Numbered from the stretch's first letter, positions 8,801-18,663 are shown. The stretch: DNA of 64,000 bases from Desulfovibrio sp. G11 (GCF_900243745.1 NZ_LT984798.1:186001-250000); one strand, 5' to 3'. Made by a program: numbers and translations. Notes: generated from the letters alone by a model not told the origin.

Positions 8801-9424
8801 ATGAACGTATTGCTCATCAACGGCAGCCCCCACCCCAAAGGCTGTACCTTCACGGCACTGTCCACCGTGGCGGCGCAACTGGAACAGAACGGCATTGAAA
8901 GCCGGATCATCCAGATTGGCTCCAAGGCCATACGCGGCTGTATAGCCTGTGGAAAATGCAAAGAAACCGGTTACTGCGTCTTCAAGGACGATCCGGTCAA
9001 CGAAACCATTGACCTGCTGCGCACCGCCGATGGCGTCGTGGTAGGTTCACCCGTGTACTATGCCGGTCCCAATGCCACCCTGTGCGCGCTGCTGGATCGC
9101 GTATTTTATATGAAGTCCGCCCCGTATGCCTTCAAGCCTGCCGCCGCCGTCGTAAGCTGCCGCAGGGGCGGGGCCAGTGCCTCTTTTGACAGGCTGAACA
9201 AATACTTTACCATTGCCCGCATGCCGCTCGTATCCTCCCAGTACTGGAATTCCGTGCACGGCAACAATGCGGAAGAAGTCGTGCAGGATAAAGAGGGCCT
9301 GCAAATAATGCGCACCCTCGGCAACAACATGGCATGGCTCATAAAGTGTATTGCCGCAGGCAAGGCCGCCGGAATCCACCCGCCCACACCCGAAGCCTGG
9401 GAACCCACAAACTTCATCCGTTAG
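8801..9424 (+). CDS. Flavodoxin-like NAD(P)H-dependent FMN reductase (iron-sulfur flavoprotein-like)
   Basis: 207 residues from the ATG at 8801, chosen because AAGGAG lies 5-6 nt upstream; the frame extends to 8768. The flavodoxin-type FMN phosphate loop INGSPHPKGCTFTAL, the cysteine pair region GCIACGKCKETGYC and VVGSPVYYAG are typical of the NADPH-dependent FMN reductase / multimeric flavodoxin family. The CxxCxxC-like cluster resembles iron-sulfur flavoproteins, but a bound cluster is inference. Likely a cytoplasmic quinone, flavin or redox-stress reductase. Confidence 0.85.
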   Translation: MNVLLINGSPHPKGCTFTALSTVAAQLEQNGIESRIIQIGSKAIRGCIACGKCKETGYCVFKDDPVNETIDLLRTADGVVVGSPVYYAGPNATLCALLDRVFYMKSAPYAFKPAAAVVSCRRGGASASFDRLNKYFTIARMPLVSSQYWNSVHGNNAEEVVQDKEGLQIMRTLGNNMAWLIKCIAAGKAAGIHPPTPEAWEPTNFIR

Positions 9425-9740
9425 ATCATTTACCGCCTGAAAGGGCTGCTTAACGGTGAATCATCACTGCTGTCGCCGTCCGTAACTTCCTTTATTGCAG
9501 CGGTCGAAGCAAGTTCGCCTTGCAGCCATTTCGCGGTGTGGATTTTCTAAAAATCCACACAGGGCATTCCAACTTTTTCAGCGTTGAATTATTGAACTGT
9601 TGAACTGCTCTACAAGGATTTGTCTCCAAATGATTGCTGGGCGGTTTTGCCGACCGTTAAGCAATCATTTGAATCATTAATTGCTCTAAAGTATCCGGCA
9701 GAACACCCAGAGCAAAACAGCTTTACAGTGTCCGAACAAA
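9425..9740. other. Intergenic region with two strong hairpins
   Basis: No gene is seen. It holds a 10-bp stem with 5-nt loop (GTGTGGATTT at 9536-9545 against its complement at 9551-9560) and a 12-bp inverted repeat (CAAATGATTGCT at 9627-9638 against AGCAATCATTTG at 9660-9671). A run reading TTGAACTGTTGAACTGCTCT lies between. It may be a decayed intergenic repeat. Confidence 0.5.
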
Positions 9741-9776
9741 AAAAGCCCGGGATACACAAGGTATTCCCGGGCTTTT
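9741..9776. terminator. Bidirectional terminator
   Basis: AAAAGCCCGGGATAC at 9741-9755 pairs with GTATTCCCGGGCTTTT at 9761-9776 over a 5-nt loop, with A-run and T-run flanks. It would end the plus-strand transcript through the flavin reductase and the minus-strand transcript of the secreted protein that follows. Confidence 0.85.
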
Positions 9777-9791
9777 ACATTTGTACATGCC

Positions 9792-10289
9792 TTACGGCAG
9801 CCGTGGCTTCAACGGCATAAGCGTCTTGTACGGCCCCCGCATCTTGTACACGAAGTCGGCCATGGCAAGATCACCACTGACCACAAGCATAAGAAGCACT
9901 CCGGAAGAGGCGTCTTCGCGTACAATACTGTAGCCCTTCAGCCCCTGCTGCTCAAAAGTGAACTCCCATTGGCCCTGACGCAACACAGGCTTGCCGCCGC
10001 CCAACCTTTGCGCATTGGCCCCGGCAGCCGCCTCGGCTTCGCCAGCTTTGGCAGGTCCCACAATGATCAGGGCCGAAGCTTTATGGTCCTTCTGCCCCAG
10101 CAGCACCTGGACAGCGTCCTTCACTTTGGCGGGGCCGTTAACCACTACCCAGTCTGCGGGCAGGTCAACACTGTAATATCTGGTAGTCACGGGAACGGCC
10201 TGGGCTTTGCCCGTCAAAGGCGGCAAAACCAGCAGGGCCAGCAAAAAAAACAGTGCTCCAGTGACTGCAGGGCGGTAAAAACGGGACAT
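9792..10289 (-). CDS. Secreted protein of unknown function (165 aa)
   Basis: The start is placed at the ATG at 10289 because GGAG sits 6 nt upstream; an upstream ATG at 10301 lacks such a site and actually contains it. The N-terminus (MSRFYRPAVTGALFFLLALLVLPPL) is a signal peptide with likely cleavage after GKAQA. The mature part begins VTTRYYSVDLPADWVVVNGP, similar to small periplasmic proteins with a PsbP/DUF-like sandwich. No catalytic motif is seen. A terminator lies just downstream. Confidence 0.75.
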   Translation of the reverse strand: MSRFYRPAVTGALFFLLALLVLPPLTGKAQAVPVTTRYYSVDLPADWVVVNGPAKVKDAVQVLLGQKDHKASALIIVGPAKAGEAEAAAGANAQRLGGGKPVLRQGQWEFTFEQQGLKGYSIVREDASSGVLLMLVVSGDLAMADFVYKMRGPYKTLMPLKPRLP

Positions 10290-10429
10290 GACATTCTCCA
10301 TTATTTTCCGTAAAGCCTGACAACTGGCACTACTCTACGGTTCATGCGCCGGCATGTCCACATAAAGCCCTTCAGCCCCTTGCCCGCCTCGAGCAATATT
10401 TGTAGTATCTGCCTCCAGTGAGGGGTACC

Positions 10430-11218
10430 ATGCTGCAAAAACTGAATTCTCTACGCTCCAGGCTTTATGTTCACCGTTTTGAACTGCTGATGGCTTCGCT
10501 GCTCTGCGTTTTTGTGTGCAATATTTTCTTTCCCAACAATATCTATGGCGGAGTGGCCCAATCCATCTACCTGCCGTTCCAGTTGCTGGCAGGACTGGTG
10601 CTTTTTGAGTTCAAGCGGCGTGTCATATGGCTTGTGGTGCTTTTTGGCATACTGTTGCTCATCTGCAGGGCTCTGAACATCTTTTTTGTCAGCAACTTTC
10701 TAACTGAAATGCTGCTGCTCTATATCTGTTTTTTCGGCAGCATCATGCTTGAGGTTTTCAGACAGATATACAGGGCACACATGGTCACAACCCGCATTGT
10801 ATATGCAGCCGTCTGCGGCCTCATGCTCATCGGTTACTGCGGATTTTACCTTTTTCTTGCCATTGAGTTTGCCCATCCAGGTTCTTTCAACGGTCTGGGC
10901 GATGGCGAAAACGCCATCAACAATCTTTTTTACTTCAGCTACGTTACCATATTGACCATCGGCTACGGCGACATTACCCCCAATACCTGGATCGCCAAAA
11001 ACGCCGCGGTGCTCGTTGGTTTTATCGCCTATGTCTACTCTATAGTGGTGATCGCCACCATCGTGGGCAGGGTACAGCGCGCGCCCCACTCCGCGCCTGA
11101 CGGCAGCCAGGGCGGCATTGCCCCGCACGGCGTCCCCGCTGCCCAGAACAGGCCGCTGGCAGAGCCGCAATCCGGAGGAGAGCACCCCCAGACTGCCGAC
11201 AGGCCCCCACAGGCTTAA
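10430..11218 (+). CDS. Two-TM-pore potassium-channel-like membrane protein
   Basis: 262 residues from the ATG at 10430, which has GAGGGG upstream; a GTG at 10418 is an alternative. Several hydrophobic segments precede a pore loop reading TILTIGYGDITPNTW, the potassium selectivity filter, followed by a final transmembrane helix and a Pro/Gln-rich cytoplasmic tail of about 45 residues without RCK domain. The architecture (about six segments, Ion_trans_2 pore) fits a bacterial K+ channel. Gating signal cannot be told. Confidence 0.85.
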   Translation: MLQKLNSLRSRLYVHRFELLMASLLCVFVCNIFFPNNIYGGVAQSIYLPFQLLAGLVLFEFKRRVIWLVVLFGILLLICRALNIFFVSNFLTEMLLLYICFFGSIMLEVFRQIYRAHMVTTRIVYAAVCGLMLIGYCGFYLFLAIEFAHPGSFNGLGDGENAINNLFYFSYVTILTIGYGDITPNTWIAKNAAVLVGFIAYVYSIVVIATIVGRVQRAPHSAPDGSQGGIAPHGVPAAQNRPLAEPQSGGEHPQTADRPPQA

Positions 11219-11269
11219 GGGCAATCCCCAAGATTCCGGAGCGGCCCAAGTACGCCGCCACAAAAGCAC

Positions 11270-11314
11270 GCAGCCTCAGCCGTCCCTTTCAAAAGGGTTT
11301 ACGGCTGAGGCTGC
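11270..11314. terminator. Long hairpin between channel gene and exporter operon
   Basis: GCAGCCTCAGCCGT at 11270-11283 pairs with ACGGCTGAGGCTGC at 11301-11314, and the loop itself contains CCCTTTCAAAAGGG, a second small stem. It lies between convergent genes and probably ends transcription from one or both sides. Confidence 0.6.
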
Positions 11315-11386
11315 ATCTGCCAAACTGCCGGTGCAAGCCCTTGCTGGATGTTGATAGCGTGTGGACAAAAGGCCTCCCATAAAGCC

Positions 11387-12604
11387 CTATGCCTTGCGCC
11401 TGAACATCCATACCGCCACGGCCACGGTAACAATGCTGATACAGGTGATTTTGCCCAGACTTACCGCAGCGGCCGCCACCGTAATGTCTTTCAGAAAAAC
11501 ACCCTGTGTGATGGTTGTAAAATGCCGCAACGGATTCAGCTGGCTGGCGTATTGCAAAAAAACCGGCATATTCATGACCGGAGTGACCGCTCCGGAAATA
11601 AGAATGCAGGGAACACCCACAGTAAATGCGCCAAGAAACGCCTGCTGTTGCGTAGCCGAAAGAGAAGACACCATAAGCCCGACCCCGCCCGAGGCTGCCG
11701 CAAATACAAGCATTGCCGCATAGAGCAGCAACACGGAACCTGTGAACGGCACACCGAAGCCCAGTACGGAAATAAGCAGGAATATGGTTCCGTGTACCAT
11801 GCCCACAAGACAGCCCGGCACCAGCTTTGCCAAAGCAATTTCCGTAGGTATGGCGGGAGAAACCAGCAACTGGTCGAAAGTCCCCACCTCACGCTCCCGC
11901 GCTACGGAAAGCCCCGTCACGACCAGCCCCAGCATGAAACTCAACATGCCTATAAGGTTGGGCAGAAAAAACCACTGAAACTCAAGATTGGGATTGAACC
12001 AGCAGCGCATGCGTATGTCCAGTTGCGGGACTTCAGCCGCCACATTTTGCGCCGCCTGCGCACGGGGGGTGGCCGCCGCCACCTGTGCTGTCATGCGCTC
12101 CAGGTAATAGGCCGCGATCTGCGCCGCATTGGACCGCCGCCCGTCCAGAATGACCTGTGCTTCCGCTGGTTCGCCCTTATCGATGCGGCGCGAAAACTCT
12201 TCGTCAAAAACCAGTACAAAAAGAGCTTTCTGCTGCTCCAGTGTGGGACGGATCTGCCCCTGCCCTTCTATATGCGCAATACGGCGAAACGTGGGCGAGC
12301 CTTCTATGGAATGGATGATGTCTCGGCTCCAGCGGCCACTGTCATAATTGAGCACGGCCACATCCACATTGCGCACCTCCATTGTGGCGGCCCAGCCAAA
12401 AATGACGATTTGCATGAGCGGCGGCACGATAATAAGAATGCGCGAAATGCGGTTGCACAAAAGCACCAGCAATTCCTTGCGCACGATGGTCGCCATACGC
12501 CGCCAGTCAAGACGCGGGAAAAAAGAGCTCAGCCGGGTCATGCCCCCTGCCGCCATTTTCCTGGCTGCATGAAAGCCTGTGAAGCGCCGCGCCATGTTAT
12601 ACAT
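11387..12604 (-). CDS. ABC-2 type exporter permease (YbhR/YhhJ-like)
   Basis: A 405-residue permease with an N-terminal transmembrane helix (ELLVLLCNRISRILIIVPPLMQIVIFGWAAT), a large extracytoplasmic domain (about residues 75-215, with NYDSGRWSRDII) and five C-terminal helices including the ABC-2 motif REREVGTFDQLLVSP. It overlaps the preceding permease by 8 nt and is the last gene of the exporter operon. With the adaptor, fused ATPase and sister permease it matches the ybhGFSR pattern for drug or cation export. Substrate unknown. Confidence 0.87.
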   Translation of the reverse strand: MYNMARRFTGFHAARKMAAGGMTRLSSFFPRLDWRRMATIVRKELLVLLCNRISRILIIVPPLMQIVIFGWAATMEVRNVDVAVLNYDSGRWSRDIIHSIEGSPTFRRIAHIEGQGQIRPTLEQQKALFVLVFDEEFSRRIDKGEPAEAQVILDGRRSNAAQIAAYYLERMTAQVAAATPRAQAAQNVAAEVPQLDIRMRCWFNPNLEFQWFFLPNLIGMLSFMLGLVVTGLSVAREREVGTFDQLLVSPAIPTEIALAKLVPGCLVGMVHGTIFLLISVLGFGVPFTGSVLLLYAAMLVFAAASGGVGLMVSSLSATQQQAFLGAFTVGVPCILISGAVTPVMNMPVFLQYASQLNPLRHFTTITQGVFLKDITVAAAAVSLGKITCISIVTVAVAVWMFRRKA

Positions 12605-13724
12605 CCAGCCTTTTTACAAGATTCTTGTAAACCAGGCCCAGCAGCACCGCAGCCAGCAGCCCCATAAAGGCCAGGCTCGGGCCGAAGATTCCCCACACAT
12701 CGCCTGTCAGAAAAATCGTCCGCAAACAGGTGTTGAAGTAGCTGGCGGGCAACAGCCGGGTGAGGGCCTGAAGGACAGGGGGCATGCTGTTGATGTCAAA
12801 AACAAATCCCGACAGCAGCAGGGCCGGCAGAAAGCCTGAAAACAGCCCGGCCTCGGCGGCCACAAGCTGCCCGCGCAGGGTGACGGAAATAAGCAGGCCC
12901 TGCCCAAGAGCACTGAGCATAAAAACAGAAGAAATAACCAGCAAAACCCACCACGAGCCGCGAAACGGCACGGAAAAAAGCAGTACCGCAGCCCCGGCGC
13001 AGAGAGCCATGCTGAACATGCCCATGCAGAAATAGGGAATAAGCTTGCCGAGCAGAAGCTGCATGCGGCTTACCGGTGTGGCAAACATGGCCTCCATGGT
13101 CCCGCGCTCCCACTCACGGGCAAAAACCAGTGAAGTCAGAAGCGTGCCGATAAGCGTCATGATGACGGTAATGGCCCCCGGCACAAGAAACTGCACACTT
13201 TTGGCTGCCGGATTGTACCAGTAGCGCGGTTGCAGGTTTATGGGGGCCTCCAGCGCCGCCCCGCCCGGCAAGGCCGTGGCCTGCCACCTGCTTATCAGCC
13301 CCTGGCTGTAGCTCTGGATATACTGGGCAGTATTGGGTTCGGCCCCATCGACCAGTACCTGAATTTCTCCTGCTGCCCCGCGAGCCAGTGCCGCATCGAA
13401 ATCCTGCCGGAAAACCAGCACGCCCTGTACCTTTGAATCCCGCATAAAGCGGGCCGCCTCATCCATGCTGCCGGCTTCAACGGTTGAAAACCACGGCGAA
13501 TGGGCAAAATTCGCCGCCAGGTCCAGCGAATGCCTGCCACCGCTCTCATTAAGCACTGCAAGGCGCAGCACCCCCGCATCCAGGGTGATGCCGTAGCCAA
13601 AGAGCAGCAGAAAAATCAGCGGCAATACCCCGGCCACCAGATAGGAGGAAGGATCGCGCACGATCTGCTGAAATTCCTTACGGATAAGAGCCAGCAGTTG
13701 CTGAAGCCAGAGTTTTGTTTTCAT
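12597..13724 (-). CDS. ABC-2 type exporter permease (YbhS-like)
   Basis: 375 residues. An N-terminal helix (YLVAGVLPLIFLLLFGYGI) is followed by a periplasmic domain (NESGGRHSLDLAANF, VLVDGAEPNTAQYI) and C-terminal helices with EWERGTMEAMFATPV, the ABC-2 permease signature. Length and domain order match E. coli YbhS. It is separated from the upstream ATPase gene by 76 nt and overlaps the next permease by 8 nt, so the two permeases probably form a heterodimer. Confidence 0.87.
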   Translation of the reverse strand: MKTKLWLQQLLALIRKEFQQIVRDPSSYLVAGVLPLIFLLLFGYGITLDAGVLRLAVLNESGGRHSLDLAANFAHSPWFSTVEAGSMDEAARFMRDSKVQGVLVFRQDFDAALARGAAGEIQVLVDGAEPNTAQYIQSYSQGLISRWQATALPGGAALEAPINLQPRYWYNPAAKSVQFLVPGAITVIMTLIGTLLTSLVFAREWERGTMEAMFATPVSRMQLLLGKLIPYFCMGMFSMALCAGAAVLLFSVPFRGSWWVLLVISSVFMLSALGQGLLISVTLRGQLVAAEAGLFSGFLPALLLSGFVFDINSMPPVLQALTRLLPASYFNTCLRTIFLTGDVWGIFGPSLAFMGLLAAVLLGLVYKNLVKRLDV

Positions 13725-13800
13725 ACTATGTCACAGGCGTGTAGCGTGCGGGCAGGCCCCGTATGCATTATCACGTTGCTTTTGCACCATACATACAATA

Positions 13801-15654
13801 TTATTGGGGATTATGCCTGTCGTATTCCTCAATACTATCAATAAAGGCTTCCTCCAGGGTAGGATCTTCCACAGACGTACAGGCCGCCTTGAGTTCGTCA
13901 GGCGTACCCATGCGTATCATGGCTCCCCGGTAAATAAGGGCTATGCGGTCACAGTATTCGGCCTCCTCCATAAAGTGCGTCGTCACAAGTACAGCGGCCC
14001 CGGCGGCAGTCATGGCTGAAATATGCTTCCAGAAATCGCGTCGGGTACGCGCGTCCACACCGGATGTCGGCTCGTCCAGAAACAGTACGGGGGGTTCATG
14101 CAGTGTGGCACATAACAGGGCCAGGCGCTGCTTTTGGCCCAGAGGCAGGTCGCCCGTGCGGCTGTGCAAAAAATCCTGCAACTCCAGCGCACCGGACAGC
14201 ACGGGCAAAAGCTTATCGCGCCGCTGGCGGCTCAAGCCGTACAGTTCGGCAAAAATCTTGATATTTTCCACAACCGGAATGTCCGGATACAGTGAAAACT
14301 TTTGCGCCATGTAGCCCAGCCGCGCGCGGGCTTCACTGCCCGCAGTGAGCAGATCCATACCGGCAACGGAACATTGACCGAAGGTGGGGCGCGAAAGGCC
14401 GCAAAGCATGCGGAATGTTGTTGATTTACCCGCACCATTGGGACCGAGCAGGCCGAATATCTCACCGGGCAGCACACTGAAACTGATGTTGTCGGCAGCG
14501 GTAAAATCACCAAATTTTTTGGTGAGGTGATCGGCCTCAATGCTCGGCATGCCGCGCTCTTTTGCGGACGCTAACGTGTCGTCCGCCTCCGGCGTGCCTG
14601 TAGCCCGGGCTTGTGTGCCCTTTTCACGGCCGTCGTTTTCTGCACTGCGGCCGCTTACCTCACCCGCAAGATGGCGCTGCGCATACAGCCCGGCATACGG
14701 CGAAGGGGCCTGACTGATACCGCCCACAGCACTCATATACGCGTCCTCCAAACGTGGCGGCACGGCTTCACCACCCTGCGCAAGAATGCCGCTTCGCAGA
14801 TCTTCCGGGGCATCGGCCGCCAGCACCAGGCGAATGCGGCTGCCCTGCACAAGGGCGTCTTCAATACCTGGCCGCATGGTCCAGCGGGCCAGTTCACGCT
14901 TGTGTGTTCCGGCAGGAGCCTTGAGCAGAAAAACACGTCCGGCGGCCCTGCCGGTAAATACATCCGGTGTACCGGAATAAAGAACCCGCCCCTTGTCCAG
15001 CACCACAACCCGCGCGCACCGTTCGGCCTCATCCAGATACGCCGTTGCCCATATGACGCTCATGCCGTCACGGCTCAATTCCTGTACCATGCGCCACAAT
15101 TCACGCCGGGACTGCGGGTCTACCCCCACTCCCGGCTCATCCAGAAGCAGCAGGCGGGGCGACCCCAGCAGGGCGCAGGCAATGCCGAGCTTTTGTTTCA
15201 TGCCGCCGGAAAGACGCCCCGCCAGCCTTTCCGTAAAAGGCGCAAGTGAGGTAAAATGCAAAAGCCTATCAAAAAGCTCCTCACGGGCCTTGCCTTCAAG
15301 CCCGCGCAAGCTGGCATGCAAACGCAGATTGCCCATCACACTGATATCTTCATACAGTCCAAAGCGCTGTGGCATATACCCGATACTGTTGGCGCTCTCG
15401 CTGACAAGCTCTTGCGGCGACCGGCCGAAAATCAGCACTTCTCCTCGAGAAGGGGGCATCAGCCCCGCCAGAATGCGCATAAGCGTGGTCTTTCCGGCAG
15501 CATCCGGTCCCACAAGCCCTGTGATACATCCGGCAGGAACCGTGGTGGAAATGCCGTCCAGCGCCGTAACAGCCCTGCGCCCCTTGCCGAAGGTCATGCC
15601 CAGCCCGTTCAGTTGCACGGCTGTTCCGCCGGAATTAGCGCCTGTTGCGCTCAT
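13801..15654 (-). CDS. Fused double ABC ATPase of the exporter (YbhF-like)
   Basis: 617 residues with two complete ABC domains. Domain 1: Walker A GPDAAGKTT, signature LSGGMKQKLGIA, Walker B LLLLDEPGVGVDP. Domain 2 (from about residue 365): GPNGAGKST, signature LPLGQKQRLALL, FLDEPTSGVDA. A linker of about 60 residues rich in charged and Gly/Thr residues joins them. No permease domain is fused, unlike RbbA, so it is closer to YbhF. The start overlaps the stop of the HlyD gene in an ATGA. Confidence 0.9.
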   Translation of the reverse strand: MSATGANSGGTAVQLNGLGMTFGKGRRAVTALDGISTTVPAGCITGLVGPDAAGKTTLMRILAGLMPPSRGEVLIFGRSPQELVSESANSIGYMPQRFGLYEDISVMGNLRLHASLRGLEGKAREELFDRLLHFTSLAPFTERLAGRLSGGMKQKLGIACALLGSPRLLLLDEPGVGVDPQSRRELWRMVQELSRDGMSVIWATAYLDEAERCARVVVLDKGRVLYSGTPDVFTGRAAGRVFLLKAPAGTHKRELARWTMRPGIEDALVQGSRIRLVLAADAPEDLRSGILAQGGEAVPPRLEDAYMSAVGGISQAPSPYAGLYAQRHLAGEVSGRSAENDGREKGTQARATGTPEADDTLASAKERGMPSIEADHLTKKFGDFTAADNISFSVLPGEIFGLLGPNGAGKSTTFRMLCGLSRPTFGQCSVAGMDLLTAGSEARARLGYMAQKFSLYPDIPVVENIKIFAELYGLSRQRRDKLLPVLSGALELQDFLHSRTGDLPLGQKQRLALLCATLHEPPVLFLDEPTSGVDARTRRDFWKHISAMTAAGAAVLVTTHFMEEAEYCDRIALIYRGAMIRMGTPDELKAACTSVEDPTLEEAFIDSIEEYDRHNPQ

Positions 15655-16649
15655 GGCGCGTCAGCACCGTCCACAAGAATGGTTACAGGCATGCCCTGGC
15701 GCATGACATTTTCCGGGTCCTCAACCTGCACCCGCAAGCGGTAGACCAGAGCTGTGCGCACCTGCCTGGTTTCAACTGTTTTCGGGGTAAATTCCGCTGT
15801 TGGCGAGATAAAGCCAACGGTTCCCGGAAAACTCTTTCCCGGGGCCGCGTCCACAAGAACGCGCACAGGCATGCCAGGCTTGATGCGGCCAAGCTCCGGT
15901 TCATCCACATAGGCCCGCAGCCAGACCGGATCCGTAAGAGTAAGGGTGTAAACCGTCTGCCCGGACTGGACAATGGCCCCGGCCTCACGGGCGCGGGTGA
16001 GCACCACACCCTTCTGCGGGGCGGTCAGTACGGCATCGTTCAACTGTATTTCTGCCCGCTTGAGCGCTGCAGCCGCCGCATCAACAGAAGCGCGCTGCGC
16101 AAGCACATCTTCTTCCCGGTAGCCGGAGAGGAGCATATCAAGCTGGTCCTGGGCAGAACGCAGCTTTGCGGATGCCTCGCGGGACTGCGCCCGGGCATTG
16201 TCCAGCTCTTTTTGTGAAATGGCGTTGGAAGAACGCATGGCGACAACGCGGCGCAGGTTGATGGCCGCATTTTCCGCCAGGGCCGTGGCCGCACTCACCG
16301 ACGCCCGGGCCTGAGCGATTTCTTCCACACGGTAACCACGCTCAAGACGCATAAGAGCGGCCCGTTGGCCCTCCAGATATGCGGCGGCCTCGTCCCGTTG
16401 CTGCGTAAGCATATCGGCATCCAGACACGCAAGGGCCTGCCCGCGAACCACAGAGGCTCCCTCATCCACCAGCACGTCTGCAATGCGCCCGCCGACCCGG
16501 AAAGACAGGTCGACCTGGCGGATATCCACATTGCCGTAGAGTGTGAGTGCGGCGCTATTTCGCCCGCTCAGCCAGAACAAGATAAAAAAAGTTGCCAGCA
16601 ATACGGCAGCCACGGCAGCCGCACCCGCAACCTTACGAGAGATTTGCAT
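15651..16649 (-). CDS. HlyD-family membrane fusion protein (YbhG-like)
   Basis: 332 residues from the ATG at 16649, supported by AGGGGG upstream; the open frame runs further to 16898 without family-like sequence. It has an N-terminal signal anchor (VAGAAAVAAVLLATFFILFWL), a first barrel-lipoyl half (GNVDIRQVDLSFRVGGRIADVLVDEGASV), a long coiled-coil hairpin (residues about 80-190) and the return lipoyl half (LTAPQKGVVLTRAREAGAIV). E. coli YbhG has the same length. First gene of the exporter operon. Confidence 0.88.
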   Translation of the reverse strand: MQISRKVAGAAAVAAVLLATFFILFWLSGRNSAALTLYGNVDIRQVDLSFRVGGRIADVLVDEGASVVRGQALACLDADMLTQQRDEAAAYLEGQRAALMRLERGYRVEEIAQARASVSAATALAENAAINLRRVVAMRSSNAISQKELDNARAQSREASAKLRSAQDQLDMLLSGYREEDVLAQRASVDAAAAALKRAEIQLNDAVLTAPQKGVVLTRAREAGAIVQSGQTVYTLTLTDPVWLRAYVDEPELGRIKPGMPVRVLVDAAPGKSFPGTVGFISPTAEFTPKTVETRQVRTALVYRLRVQVEDPENVMRQGMPVTILVDGADAP

Positions 16650-17070
16650 GGGTCCCCCTGATGCATCAAGCGCCTGACCTGAACCACCCGCCAGTGGACT
16701 GCGGACAAGAGGCGGCACAAAGTTTGCCGTCTGTCGGACGTTACGTTTGCGCCGCAACAGTTTGATGGCGGCTGCGCATAAAGCATAGCCAGAGCTGTAT
16801 CCCTTGTCCACAAGGCTGCCGCCACCGGACATGATACATGTCGCAGGCATGGCGCACGCGACCATCCACAGCCGGACTACCCGGTACCTGTTCAGCAACA
16901 GCCAGACCTAAAAAATGATAAAACTATAGTATATTTCTATTTTAATGGATAATAAGCGAAAAATAACCAGCACAACACTGTGTCAGCATTCTGAAAAACA
17001 GTGCTCCTGCTCCAAGCGCACAGCAAGCAATGCTGCAGGGCTGCCGTGTCCTGCCTTGCGACCTGTAAAA
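16650..17070. other. Intergenic region upstream of the exporter operon
   Basis: No convincing gene. The proximal part is open in the HlyD frame but lacks family similarity. An AT-rich stretch at about 16910-16970 is the likeliest place for the minus-strand exporter promoter. Confidence 0.4.
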
Positions 17071-17098
17071 AAGGAACCCCCCGGAAATTCCGGGGGGG
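17071..17098 (-). terminator. Terminator downstream of the catalase gene
   Basis: On the minus strand a CCCCCCGG/CCGGGGGG stem with an AAATT-type loop is followed by TTCCTTTTTT, a Rho-independent terminator. A second hairpin (CCGGGCTG at 17168-17175 against CAGCCCGG at 17194-17201) lies immediately after the catalase stop. Confidence 0.8.
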
Positions 17099-17205
17099 CC
17101 TATGGGGCACATGCCGACAGGAAGGCTGCCGGACGGGAAGTGTCAGAAGAAAGCCAGGGTCAGACTGCCGGGCTGCAGATCAGTAAGACCTGACAGCCCG
17201 GGACT

Positions 17206-18663
17206 CTATATTTCTGCGGGGTCAATGCCGCAGGCCCTGGCCACTCCCGCGCCGTAGGCCGCATCGGCCTTGGCGCAGTTGCGGATGTGCCGCAGCTTTA
17301 TTTCCCTGGGGGCATCACCAAGGTTGCGGGCCGTATTGCCAAACAGTGCCTCCTGCTGTTCCGGCGTCATCAGGCGGAACAGTTTGCCCGGCTGCTCGAA
17401 GTAGTCCGCGTCATCGCAAGGGTAGGACCAGTGGTCGGCGTCGCCATTGATTTTCAGGGGCGGTTCCGCAGTTTCAGGCTGTTCCTGCCAGGCGCCGTAA
17501 CTGTTGGGCTCATAGTTGGTATGGCCGCCATAGTTGCCGTCCACGCGCATCTGACCATCGCGATGATAGCTGTGGAAGGGGCAGCGCGCCGTATTCACGG
17601 GGATAAGGTGGTGATTCACGCCCAGGCGGTAGCGCTGTGCATCGCCGTAGGAGAACAGGCGGCCCTGAAGCATCTTGTCCGGCGAAAAACCGATACCGGG
17701 CACGATATTGGCGGGGTTGAACGCAGCCTGCTCCACCTCTGCAAAATAGTTTTCAGGATTGCGGTTCAGTTCCAGCACACCCACTTCGTACATGGGTACG
17801 TCTTTATGGTACCAGACCTTGGTGAGGTCAAAGGGATGGTAAGGCAGTTTTTCAGCGTCAGTTTCGGGCATGACCTGCACAAAAAGCTTCCAGCGAGGAA
17901 AGTCGCCTTTTTCAATATGCTCAAACAGATCGCGCTGATGACTGTCGCGGTCGCGGCCCACAAGATCCTGGGCCTCGGCATCGGTAAGATTTTTGATTCC
18001 CTGCTGGGTTTTAAAGTGAAACTTGACCCAGAAGCGCTCATTGTCCGCATTGATAAAACTGAAAGTATGGCTGCCGAAGCCGTGCATGTGGCGATACGAG
18101 GCCGGAATACCGCGATCGCTCATGACCACGGTGACCTGATGCAGGGCTTCGGGCAAGAGAGACCAGAAATCCCAGTTGTCCTGGGCGCTGTGCATGTTGG
18201 TGCGCGGATTGCGTTTGACCACATGGTTGAGGTCGGGAAATTTTAAAGGATCCCGCAGGAAAAAAACGGGAGTGTTATTACCCACAAGGTCAAAATTGCC
18301 TTCATCTGTATAGAACTTGATAGCAAATCCGCGGATGTCACGCTCGGCATCGGCCGCGCCGCGTTCACCCGCCACTGTGGAAAAGCGCACAAAAAGATCT
18401 GTTTTTTTGCCTATCTGAGAAAAGAGGGAAGCTTTAGTAAAACGGGTGATATCGTGTGTGACAGTAAAAGTGCCGTAAGCGCCCGACCCTTTGGCGTGCA
18501 TGCGCCGTTCCGGGATAACTTCACGGTCGAAATGGGCCAGCTTTTCAAGAAACCATACGTCCTGCAACAACATGGGGCCACGCGGCCCTGCAGTAAGCAC
18601 CCTGTTGTTGTCAGCCACTGGCGCACCGGCATTATTGGTAAGTTTGTTCTGGTCGTTCGACAT
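17206..18663 (-). CDS. katA: Heme catalase
   Basis: A 485-residue small-subunit monofunctional catalase. The active-site region [15 protein letters not shown] contains the distal His, [26 protein letters not shown] includes the family signature, NNTPVFF the distal Asn, and [12 protein letters not shown] the proximal heme-ligand Tyr. It dismutates hydrogen peroxide in the cytoplasm. Length matches clade 3 KatA enzymes. It is monocistronic, with a terminator downstream and about 170 nt of upstream spacer. Its presence fits an aerotolerant, possibly host-associated sulfate reducer. Confidence 0.96.
   Translation of the reverse strand: MSNDQNKLTNNAGAPVADNNRVLTAGPRGPMLLQDVWFLEKLAHFDREVIPERRMHAKGSGAYGTFTVTHDITRFTKASLFSQIGKKTDLFVRFSTVAGERGAADAERDIRGFAIKFYTDEGNFDLVGNNTPVFFLRDPLKFPDLNHVVKRNPRTNMHSAQDNWDFWSLLPEALHQVTVVMSDRGIPASYRHMHGFGSHTFSFINADNERFWVKFHFKTQQGIKNLTDAEAQDLVGRDRDSHQRDLFEHIEKGDFPRWKLFVQVMPETDAEKLPYHPFDLTKVWYHKDVPMYEVGVLELNRNPENYFAEVEQAAFNPANIVPGIGFSPDKMLQGRLFSYGDAQRYRLGVNHHLIPVNTARCPFHSYHRDGQMRVDGNYGGHTNYEPNSYGAWQEQPETAEPPLKINGDADHWSYPCDDADYFEQPGKLFRLMTPEQQEALFGNTARNLGDAPREIKLRHIRNCAKADAAYGAGVARACGIDPAEI

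Noticed and set aside
11348-12667. 439-codon plus-strand frame across the ABC permease
   Set aside because: Shadow of the permease gene; composition is biased to His/Arg/Gln with no domain.
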